Below, piece by piece: positions 1 to 7,337 of a DNA stretch of 32,145 nt (its first letter is position 1; each line of letters opens with the position of its first letter). The notes below the pieces were generated by a model. It saw only the letters and a program-made list of their open reading frames with translations, had not been told where the DNA came from and ran no database searches. The position numbers were made by a program, and so were the translations under genes. The DNA is from Bryobacterales bacterium (lineage in GTDB: Bacteria; Acidobacteriota; Terriglobia; Bryobacterales; Bryobacteraceae), in contig PMQB01000359.1 in NCBI GenBank assembly GCA_003169195.1, positions 1-32,145 of the forward strand, written 5' to 3'.

Positions 1-1383
1 GATGCGATTGTAGAAAACTTGCAGGGGATAGCCGTCCGCCTCTGATTGAACCACCTTCAAGAGGCAACTACCCACAGGGCTGGTCGGAATCAAATTTTCG
101 TCGAAAATCACTAGGGCGCGGTCTTGGCCGGCCCAGTCGATCGGATTCTTCCTCAGCATCCACAGATACGTGCCCACCACCACGAGCGCGCTTGCGCCGT
201 TCGCCAGCACCAAACTCAGAAACGCACCGTTCAAGCCATAGCGCGGAAGCAAGAACAAGGAACTGCCTAGACCTACGAGCGTTGCGGCAATGCCTGCAAA
301 CAACGCATGCTGCGAATTCTGCGCCGCACGGAGCGGAGTGGTGAAGGCGATGGCAATGCCAGAGAGGAAGGCCACCAGCGCCATCCAAGGAAGATCGCTG
401 ACATAAGCTGCCATGCGCCCACCGTAAAGCAGGTGTTCAAGCGGCGAACCTAAGAGCACGAGCGCGCCGCTGTAGAAAAAAGCGAAGGTGATAACCCCCA
501 GCGAGTACAAGGCCGAACGCCGCAGGCCCACGCCGATGCCGTGCTCTTTCATGTAGCGAGCCATCCTGGGCAACGTGAAAACGCTCACGACGGTGAGCAA
601 TTGCCCGATGGGCAAAATGAAATTCATCAATGCCCGTAATGCTCCTGCTGATTCCAGATCCACCATTTTGGAAAGCAGCAACACCTGGAGATCAGAGATG
701 CCAAGGCCGAGCATGGCCGAAGCGAAGAGCCATTTGCCGTATCCCCAATGCGCGGTTGAGATTTCGGCGAGCGTGTGAGGAGACGGCTGATAATCAAGCG
801 GCAAGTTGCGCCGTAGCAAAGCCCACAGGGCCACCAGCAGGCTCACGCCCGTTACGAGCACGGCCGTCCAGGAAGAGAGCTTGCCCGCGCTATGAACTGC
901 GATCAGAGCGGTCGCGAGCGCCCCCGCATACGCAAGGCTGAGGAAGAACGCGCGTATCGGCTTGTTGAGAATGTATTGCTCGCGGCGGCAGGTGATTAAC
1001 AGCAGGTAACCGGGCAACGCAATGCCCAAGGCCGACAAGGCATCGCGCACGTCTAATCTCTTATAAAAAACAGAAGCGCTGGCCGCCAACAACCCCATCA
1101 CGAAAACAGTGGCGAGATTGAGCCGCGTGACGCGTTTGAGATAGCTGCCGAGGCGCGTAGCAAATTCCGCAGGCCCAACCACCATCATCGGTTCGACAAT
1201 CAAAGCGTTATGCACTGCGGCAAGTATCAAGCAAACAGACCAGGCCACGGAGTAGGCACCGTAGCCCTCGCCGCTGAGCCAGCGAGCGAGCAACACGTTT
1301 AGCGCGAAGTTAGTTCCCGAAAAAGTCGCCTGGTCGGCGATACTCGCTAAGACACCGCCCAACAGCGGTCTAAGGCGCCCCAC
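1..1383 (-). CDS. Polysaccharide flippase (Wzx/MATE-like), probably fused to a glycosyltransferase; 3' end outside window
   Basis: This frame is open without a stop from a GTG at 1383-1381 to the left edge: 461 codons are visible and the end is missing. The GTG directly abuts the TGA of the upstream phosphoglycosyltransferase gene (TGAGTG), and there is no in-frame ATG for about 60 codons. Residues 1 to about 415 form many hydrophobic segments separated by short basic loops (for example LLGGVLASIADQATF and ALIVEPMMVVGP). This is the pattern of MOP-superfamily lipid-linked oligosaccharide flippases, which move undecaprenyl-linked repeat units across the inner membrane. After the last membrane segment (YLWMLRKNP) the protein does not end. 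It continues into a soluble stretch beginning LVIFDENLIPTSPVGSCLLK, which resembles the N-terminal strand of GT4 glycosyltransferases. The flippase call is fairly secure; the fusion is inferred from the first 40 or so residues of the second part. Confidence 0.8.
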   Translation of the reverse strand, partial: MGRLRPLLGGVLASIADQATFSGTNFALNVLLARWLSGEGYGAYSVAWSVCLILAAVHNALIVEPMMVVGPAEFATRLGSYLKRVTRLNLATVFVMGLLAASASVFYKRLDVRDALSALGIALPGYLLLITCRREQYILNKPIRAFFLSLAYAGALATALIAVHSAGKLSSWTAVLVTGVSLLVALWALLRRNLPLDYQPSPHTLAEISTAHWGYGKWLFASAMLGLGISDLQVLLLSKMVDLESAGALRALMNFILPIGQLLTVVSVFTLPRMARYMKEHGIGVGLRRSALYSLGVITFAFFYSGALVLLGSPLEHLLYGGRMAAYVSDLPWMALVAFLSGIAIAFTTPLRAAQNSQHALFAGIAATLVGLGSSLFLLPRYGLNGAFLSLVLANGASALVVVGTYLWMLRKNPIDWAGQDRALVIFDENLIPTSPVGSCLLKVVQSEADGYPLQVFYNRI

Positions 1384-2826
1384 TCAATAAGCGCCTTTAG
1401 CGCTGAGAACGGTTTGGGTGGTGCGTAAGAGGATGTAGATGTCCAGCCAGGGAGACCAGTTGCGAATGTAGTATGTGTCTTCCACTTCCTGCACTCTTAA
1501 ATCGCCATCGCTGCGCGCGGTTACCTGCCACAAACCGGTTATGCCGGGCATAACGCTGGCTCTCAGATGGCGAAAGCTGGCGGGAAATTGATCCAGATGA
1601 TAATACGGAAACGGTCGCGGGCCCACCAGACTCATTTCCCCGCGCAGCACGTTCCAGAGTTGCGGTAACTCATCCAGGCTGTAACGCCGCAAGAACCAGC
1701 CAATATGCGGCAAAACGCGCGGGTCTTTCTTCAGCTTGAAATAGCGCAGCCAGTTGAGCTTCTCTTCCGGATCGCTCTCCAGATATTCGGCCAGCAGCTT
1801 TTCAGCGTCGCGGTGCATGGTTCGTAATTTCAGCATGGTAATGCGTCTGCCATTCGGACCTTCGCGCTCCTGCCGAAACAGAACAGGGCCGGGGCTCACA
1901 ATTTTGATCCAGATGGCCGCCATTGCGAGTACCGGCAGCGAAGCGAGAAACGCGGGCGCGGCAATGGAGTAATCCAGCACCCTTTTCAGAAAACGGTTGC
2001 CCGGCACGAGGAGGTTTTTTTTCACTTCCAAACCAAGTACGCCGCCTAAATCGCGCGAGGTAATCCACAGGCTTTGGATACCAAACAGATCAGGCACAAT
2101 GATGATGTTGGCGAAGGACAAACCCTGCACCAGCTGCGACAGATGCGCCCGGCCGATGCCAGGAAGTGCTACCAAGGCGACCTTTGCGCGTCCGGCGAAA
2201 GCTTCGGCTGCGGATAACGGGCCCACCACTGGCACGCCATGAATCTCACTGCCCCACTTCGCAGGATTGTCGTCTAGGATGGCCACGGGCACAAAGCCAA
2301 GATCGCTTTCTCTTTTGAGCGTTTTTACCACCATGGCGCCCGTGCTGCCGCCGCCCAGCACTAGCATAGGCACGCCGCAGATCCCGCGGGCGATCAAAAA
2401 CTTGCGCAGCGGAGCTTCCAACGCCGGCGCCAAAATCAGCGCGAAAAACATGGTGAGCAGCAGCACGCCGCGCGACCATTGATGATCTTGGAACGCGTAA
2501 TTCCAAGTGAGCAGCACGACGAACACGCTGAAGGTGGCATACACACGCCCACGGATGCGCTGCACGGCCCCCATGCCGTAACCCGGGTACAAACCCATCC
2601 AGTAATACGCCAGCGGGAGTGTGAGGACGCCCAGCGCTAAGCCTTGATACTGCGCGCGGGCTAAAGCGATAGGAAAAATAGAGTGCAGGTAATAGCGGGC
2701 CATGCAACCCAGTAGCAAGGCGAGTTCCAATGCCACCACGTCAATCAGCACGATAGCGGCGGTAGCCCACGAACGCTGTTTGACCTCAGGAAGCACGAGG
2801 ATTTGTTCAGCCGCTGCTGCACTCAT
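1384..2826 (-). CDS. Undecaprenyl-phosphate sugar phosphotransferase (WbaP-type initiating enzyme)
   Basis: This 480-residue protein starts EPS synthesis by transferring a sugar-1-phosphate from a nucleotide sugar to undecaprenyl phosphate at the inner membrane. Residues about 20-130 hold the N-terminal membrane segments. Residues about 145-260 look like the CoA-binding-3/NAD-like domain (VLGGGSTGAMVVKTLKRE). Residues about 280-480 are the catalytic bacterial sugar transferase domain, with a hydrophobic re-entrant helix, FRQEREGPNGR, KLRTMHRDAE, YSLDELPQLWNVL, MSLVGPRPF and MPGITGLWQV. The DE pair and the VGPRP motif are family hallmarks. The full architecture matches WbaP/EpsE-like polyisoprenyl-phosphate hexose-1-phosphate transferases rather than the short PglC type. 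The sugar specificity (galactose or glucose) cannot be read from sequence. The ATG at 2826 follows an AGGCG-like ribosome site. The gene is sixth in the EPS operon, 41 bases after the GT4 gene. Confidence 0.93.
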   Translation of the reverse strand: MSAAAAEQILVLPEVKQRSWATAAIVLIDVVALELALLLGCMARYYLHSIFPIALARAQYQGLALGVLTLPLAYYWMGLYPGYGMGAVQRIRGRVYATFSVFVVLLTWNYAFQDHQWSRGVLLLTMFFALILAPALEAPLRKFLIARGICGVPMLVLGGGSTGAMVVKTLKRESDLGFVPVAILDDNPAKWGSEIHGVPVVGPLSAAEAFAGRAKVALVALPGIGRAHLSQLVQGLSFANIIIVPDLFGIQSLWITSRDLGGVLGLEVKKNLLVPGNRFLKRVLDYSIAAPAFLASLPVLAMAAIWIKIVSPGPVLFRQEREGPNGRRITMLKLRTMHRDAEKLLAEYLESDPEEKLNWLRYFKLKKDPRVLPHIGWFLRRYSLDELPQLWNVLRGEMSLVGPRPFPYYHLDQFPASFRHLRASVMPGITGLWQVTARSDGDLRVQEVEDTYYIRNWSPWLDIYILLRTTQTVLSAKGAY

Positions 2827-2867
2827 TCATTCGCGCCTAAACATTCCATTTTCATCAATTAGCTTAT

Positions 2868-4037
2868 CTAACGAGGCTGATTTATGGCGCGATTATAGAT
2901 GTCCAGCAACTGTTCATAGTTTGTATTGGCGTTGAAATTCTGCTCAAAACTGGCCCTTGCGCCCGCGCGCCGCCTCGCCATGTTCTGCCCTAATTCGCCG
3001 TAATTTTGCAAAAAATCAGTCAAAGCGCCCGAATCCGGAAACGGTAGTTTAATGCCGTTTACGTCCTCGATAATCAACTCAATGAGCGAGCCCAGCCCGA
3101 AAGCCACCACCGGCGTTCCGCACGCAAAAGCTTCCAACACCACCATGGGCATACCTTCGTACCAGCGGGAAGGGAAGACCAAGAACGCCGCGTCCTGAAG
3201 CAATTGAATCGCGCGCGAGTGTTCGCACGGGCCGAGATACTCGACACTTTTCAAAGCGGCGACGCGCTCTCGAACAACCGACTGCAGGGGACCATCGCCA
3301 ATGATTTTCAAAGGAATTGTGTGGGGGCACGTGCTCCACGCATCGAGCATCGCCGCAATGCCCTTCTCTTCGGTGAGGCGCCCGATAAATAATGCGTAGC
3401 CGCCGTTTCCGCTGCCAACGCCTGGATCTTCAGCCAGGAAATTCGGCTTAACCACAATACGCTCCGCCGGCAGACCGCCTTCCCGGAACTTGTTGCGAGC
3501 GAATTGCGTAAGTGCGATGTAAGTATGAATCTTTCGTTGATATGTGCCAGCTAAACCATGCACAGCCAACATGGTGCTCACGGCGGCACTGGTGAGCAGG
3601 CTGCCGCGGTAGCAGCGGTGCGTAATGGCAGGGAGCTTGACTGATTTTTTCAAGCACAGTTCGCAAATGTCGCCTTGGCGATAGCAGGTGGCGGCGGGAC
3701 ACAACAGGCGATAGTTGTGCAACGTTTGCACGACGGGTACCTGTCTCGCCGACGCCGCATAGTAAACCGCTGGCGAAATCAGCGGCAGAGTGTTGTGCAC
3801 ATGCACCACCTCAATGCCTTGCTCCTCCAACAGTTTGCCGATATCTCGATATGTCTCCTGACTCCAAAATGTGTAAAGCCCCCGTTGCAAGGCGGACATT
3901 CCGGTGAGTTGGTCGTTGTGCACGGTGTATTGAAACACTTCGTGGCCATGGCTAATGAGCATGGCCTGTTCCGCTGCCACCACGCGGTCTTCCCCACCTG
4001 CTTGTTGGTAGAAATTATGAACCTGCAGAAGCTTCAT
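2868..4037 (-). CDS. Glycosyltransferase family 4 (GT-B fold), EPS assembly
   Basis: This 389-residue cytoplasmic glycosyltransferase has an N-terminal acceptor domain (KLLQVHNFYQQAGGEDRVVA, then HVHNTLPLISPAVYYAA) and a C-terminal GT1/GT4 nucleotide-sugar domain (YALFIGRLTEEKGIAAMLDAW, IIGDGPL, YLGPCEHSRAIQLLQDAAFLVFPS). The EX7E motif of retaining GT4 enzymes is present in YEGMPMVVLEAFACGTPVV. A Cys-rich patch in the N-terminal half (LCPAATCYRQGDICELCLKK) is common in one subgroup of these enzymes and may be structural. It presumably adds one sugar to the undecaprenyl-linked repeat unit; donor and linkage are unknown. Its ATG overlaps the TGA of the polymerase gene by four bases (ATGA), a classic translational-coupling junction. 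Confidence 0.92.
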   Translation of the reverse strand: MKLLQVHNFYQQAGGEDRVVAAEQAMLISHGHEVFQYTVHNDQLTGMSALQRGLYTFWSQETYRDIGKLLEEQGIEVVHVHNTLPLISPAVYYAASARQVPVVQTLHNYRLLCPAATCYRQGDICELCLKKSVKLPAITHRCYRGSLLTSAAVSTMLAVHGLAGTYQRKIHTYIALTQFARNKFREGGLPAERIVVKPNFLAEDPGVGSGNGGYALFIGRLTEEKGIAAMLDAWSTCPHTIPLKIIGDGPLQSVVRERVAALKSVEYLGPCEHSRAIQLLQDAAFLVFPSRWYEGMPMVVLEAFACGTPVVAFGLGSLIELIIEDVNGIKLPFPDSGALTDFLQNYGELGQNMARRRAGARASFEQNFNANTNYEQLLDIYNRAINQPR

Positions 4038-5410
4038 AGCGCCGGACGGCGTGCCGAGGTTGGCACAAAGTAGGGGCGTATGTTTGCTACCCGCGGCGGC
4101 AAGTCAGATTTCATGTAAGGAATGGGAATAGATGCGGGCAGATACATGATCCGTTTGCGGTGTGACACAGCGGCTAACGCGGCCAGCAAAACAAAACCCA
4201 AATTCTCCGCGTGCCCCGCTCCCGCCAAAATGTTTTCAGTTGAAAATCCAGCTAGAAACGCTGGAATGAAGATTAGCAGCGGTCGCGCATGGCCCAGACG
4301 ATCGCGGCGTACTCCCTGGAATGCGTACAGGATGATCGAGAAAATAAAGACGAACCAGAGGCCAAGTCCTACGCCGCCCCATTCGTAGAGAATACGCAAC
4401 CACTCGTTGTGTACAGCGCGATTTGGATCGCCAACCCCGCGCACCAAAGTTCCACGCAACAGACGGCCATTGGAGGTGCCATGGCCGAACGTCAACTGCA
4501 GCAGAGACGATTCTGCAATCGCCTTAAAGGCACGTTGATAGAGATTCTTGCGAAAGACATATGTACCGACGCCGGTAGAGCGCATGTTGCCTTCATACAC
4601 GGCATTGATGGTATCGGCCAGGCGATTCAGGCGGGCGCCTTGGGAAATGGCCTGCAATAGCACGTCTTTCTCTGCCACCAAACCGACTACTAGAAGAATG
4701 ATAGACGCCACACCCAATAACTTCAACCATGGGCGGGAATACGAAACGAGCAGGGCCACAACGGTAGACAAAATCAAGCCGATGACATAGATCCGGCTAC
4801 CATCGAGTACCACTCCTATGAACAGCGCAATGCAGACGAGCCAGCGTACCGCAAAATGCAGCGTTCTTGTTCCGAGGGCCATAGCGAACAGGGCCGTCAG
4901 CAGCGAGGCATATCCCTGGGCGGTGGTGAAGCCGGTGAATCGATGCGGTGAATCGCCCCAGTTCGGAAGCAACACCGTGCGTAATACGCCTATGATCAGC
5001 ACGCCGATTGTGGCCGGAACAAGAACAGCGGAAGGTGTTAGATAGCCAGCCTTGGTGGCCCGCATGAAGCCCAGACAGATAAGGAACGAACCCAGCATCT
5101 CAACAGTGAGCTTCGCCGCCGATAACGGAAATAAAGACCAAAAGCTCGCGATCCCCGAATAGACAACCAGCAATAGCCATGCCACGGGCGCCAGCACAAC
5201 TTTCCCATGGCCCGCATAGAGCTTTAACCGCCACAAAAGCACAATGGGGTAGCCGATGCCTTTCATGGCGTTCATAATGCCGATGCTGTTGTCGCCCGAA
5301 TAGAAATCGACCGCCGAGAGCATAATGTAAGCCACGATGCTCCAGCGTAGCGGCGCAAAGATGGCAATACAGAACAGCACCACGAAGACGGCAATCGGAA
5401 GGTTTTCCAT
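4034..5410 (-). CDS. O-antigen polymerase/ligase-like membrane protein (Wzy-like)
   Basis: This 458-residue protein has about ten to twelve hydrophobic segments. A large periplasmic loop around residues 250-340 contains the Wzy_C/O-antigen-ligase signature region (LTFGHGTSNGRLLRGT followed by NRAVHNEWLRILYEWGGVGL). The HNEWL pattern after a G-rich loop is typical of O-antigen ligase and polymerase superfamily members. In a Wzx/Wzy operon the expected role is polymerising flipped repeat units on the periplasmic face. A ligase role is possible but less likely, because no lipopolysaccharide core gene is nearby. The ATG at 5410 immediately follows the TAG of the upstream glycosyltransferase gene with no gap, and the stop overlaps the next ATG. 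The C-terminal tail is short and basic. Confidence 0.88.
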   Translation of the reverse strand: MENLPIAVFVVLFCIAIFAPLRWSIVAYIMLSAVDFYSGDNSIGIMNAMKGIGYPIVLLWRLKLYAGHGKVVLAPVAWLLLVVYSGIASFWSLFPLSAAKLTVEMLGSFLICLGFMRATKAGYLTPSAVLVPATIGVLIIGVLRTVLLPNWGDSPHRFTGFTTAQGYASLLTALFAMALGTRTLHFAVRWLVCIALFIGVVLDGSRIYVIGLILSTVVALLVSYSRPWLKLLGVASIILLVVGLVAEKDVLLQAISQGARLNRLADTINAVYEGNMRSTGVGTYVFRKNLYQRAFKAIAESSLLQLTFGHGTSNGRLLRGTLVRGVGDPNRAVHNEWLRILYEWGGVGLGLWFVFIFSIILYAFQGVRRDRLGHARPLLIFIPAFLAGFSTENILAGAGHAENLGFVLLAALAAVSHRKRIMYLPASIPIPYMKSDLPPRVANIRPYFVPTSARRPAL

Positions 5411-7327
5411 CTAGCGGCCCACGCAACCGTTCACGGCATTTCCAATCAGATCGGCAACGCGCTCAGGACTGAGTTCAGATGCCAGTTTGCGGCCGTACAC
5501 CCGCATTGCTTCCAATTCCGCCGCACTGGTGTTCATCATTCGGTCAATGGCCCGGTAAGTATCTTCGGCGTTGTCAGGCCGGAAGATCCAACCGTTGCGG
5601 CCTTCTTGAATCAACTCGTCAACCGCCTGCGCGTAAGCGCTGCCGAGGACGGGCAATCCGGCGAGTAAGGCCTCGTTAACCACGACGGCCCAAGTATCGG
5701 CCAAGGTGGGTAACACGAAGACCTCGGCAGAACCGTAAATTTCCGGTAAATCGTCATACTGGAAAACGCCCAGAAACTCTAGCTTAACGTTGCCCGCGAG
5801 CGGGAGTTTGGATAGCGGAACTCGAAGCGGCCCATCGCCTGCTAAAGCCACGTCAATCTCTTGCGACGGATGATCGACAGCCCATTGCGACAGAACCTTT
5901 AGAAAAGGAATGAGACCCTTGCGCTCTACGAATTGGCCGCAGTACAAAAGACGCCGCGCCTTATTGGCCCGACGTGCCAGAGGTGTGGTGGCGAAGCGGT
6001 CGATGTCTGTGGTGTAGGCAATCTTGAAAATTTTGTCGGGCGGCGCACCGATGCTCTCCAAATAATTCACTGCGCTGGTTCCCACTGCCAGAAATGCGTC
6101 AGCATGTTTCACGAAGAGCCGGCGGGCGGCGTGACGCATCCAACCGCGCCCACTCTCGGTTGACTCTGCGGCCTCGGCCCAAATAATCAGACGAGTGCGC
6201 GGATTCAATTTTCGATATGCAATGGCCAGCGTGGTTCGCGCACCCATTTCGGCGGAGATGATTACGTCGGGCGAGAAGCGCCGTAGCTGCTGCAGGGTGT
6301 CCAGCGGAACGTGCACCTCGAGCGATTCGCTGAATCCGCGCGGATGGTGCCAAATGCCTTTGGTTGTGTAGGTGTTTTGCACCACCACGTCCAAATCGTC
6401 CCAATCCACCTTCCATGGCCGATTGTGCTCCATCGGCGTTGAGAGAAAAACACGCAGCGCCCGATAACGACGCGCGAGCACATGGATGACAGGCTTGTGA
6501 TAAGGCGGAATTACGTTAGTTAAGAAAGCCACACGCAGCGCGCTACCTTGGGCCGGTGGCGCATATGGGTCTAACTCAGACGAACTCATGGGCAGCATCA
6601 GCAATCGTCCGCGCCACTGTCGTAACTTGGCCACAATCTGTTTACGAAGAGCGGTGAAGGGCTTCATGGCGCGCCGCGCTTTGAAATCACAGCCGATGTT
6701 CAGACGTTGATAGAGTCGTGCAGCCGACCAGAACCACTCGCCTTTTTCCACCACGTGCCGGTACGGAAACTCTGAGCGGAATGTGCAGTAGAAACCGCGC
6801 GCCTGCTTTTGCGCCCGTAAAGTTCCCTTGCTTTCAAAATCCCAAGGCGACTCATCTTTGTTCAACAACGCGAGCAGATCTAGCCGATTCCAAATAGAGG
6901 CCTGCAAAGAAACACGAAAGGGCGCGAGCCGGTGTTGTTCGCCAACGCCCGGCCAATCTGCGACTTTGATGGTCGGAGCGGGATTGGGGTGAAGACGCAG
7001 GGCGGTTCCTTTACGCTCGTGCATCTTTGCCAGTTGACCTAAGACCTGGCCTGTGGAAACCGGCTGGCAAAGAAAGAAGTCTTCCAAAAGCAGCAGCACG
7101 TTCTCGGACTGTACATGATTTAGAAAGTAGTGCAAACTGCTGCTCCAAGTTCTATTTGAACCGGCGCATAGAGTTTGCACACCTTCAAAACCGGCCTGCG
7201 ACGTCTGCGTCCCAAGATAAACGGGGAACGGACAATCGGACCAATATTGCCCGAACAAGTGAAAGAACGGAACCCAAAGATCCCGGTATCCATCCGAAGA
7301 GACAACCAAAACCGCGCACGAAGGCAC
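5411..7327 (-). CDS. Two-domain glycosyltransferase: unclassified N-terminal transferase-like domain plus C-terminal GT4 domain
   Basis: At 638 residues this is almost twice a normal GT4 enzyme. Residues about 1-240 form a separate domain (start PSCAVLVVSSDG, then NVLLLLEDFFLCQPV with an acidic pair after a hydrophobic strand, as in GT-A-like folds). Residues about 260-638 are a GT-B GT4 module (RVAFLTNVIPPYHKPVIHVL, LLYCGQFVERKGLIPFL, ALAGDGPL, LEFLGVFQYDDLPEIYGSAEVFVLPT). In the motif that is normally EX7E the first acid is Asp (DTWAVVVNEALLAGLPVLG). It probably supplies two glycosyl additions to the EPS repeat unit. The start is GTG at 7327-7325, ten bases after the kinase stop. The next in-frame Met is about 100 residues in and would remove the N-terminal domain core, so GTG is preferred. 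The stop directly abuts the polymerase ATG. Confidence 0.87.
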   Translation of the reverse strand: MPSCAVLVVSSDGYRDLWVPFFHLFGQYWSDCPFPVYLGTQTSQAGFEGVQTLCAGSNRTWSSSLHYFLNHVQSENVLLLLEDFFLCQPVSTGQVLGQLAKMHERKGTALRLHPNPAPTIKVADWPGVGEQHRLAPFRVSLQASIWNRLDLLALLNKDESPWDFESKGTLRAQKQARGFYCTFRSEFPYRHVVEKGEWFWSAARLYQRLNIGCDFKARRAMKPFTALRKQIVAKLRQWRGRLLMLPMSSSELDPYAPPAQGSALRVAFLTNVIPPYHKPVIHVLARRYRALRVFLSTPMEHNRPWKVDWDDLDVVVQNTYTTKGIWHHPRGFSESLEVHVPLDTLQQLRRFSPDVIISAEMGARTTLAIAYRKLNPRTRLIIWAEAAESTESGRGWMRHAARRLFVKHADAFLAVGTSAVNYLESIGAPPDKIFKIAYTTDIDRFATTPLARRANKARRLLYCGQFVERKGLIPFLKVLSQWAVDHPSQEIDVALAGDGPLRVPLSKLPLAGNVKLEFLGVFQYDDLPEIYGSAEVFVLPTLADTWAVVVNEALLAGLPVLGSAYAQAVDELIQEGRNGWIFRPDNAEDTYRAIDRMMNTSAAELEAMRVYGRKLASELSPERVADLIGNAVNGCVGR

Positions 7328-7337
7328 TGCGGTCGCT

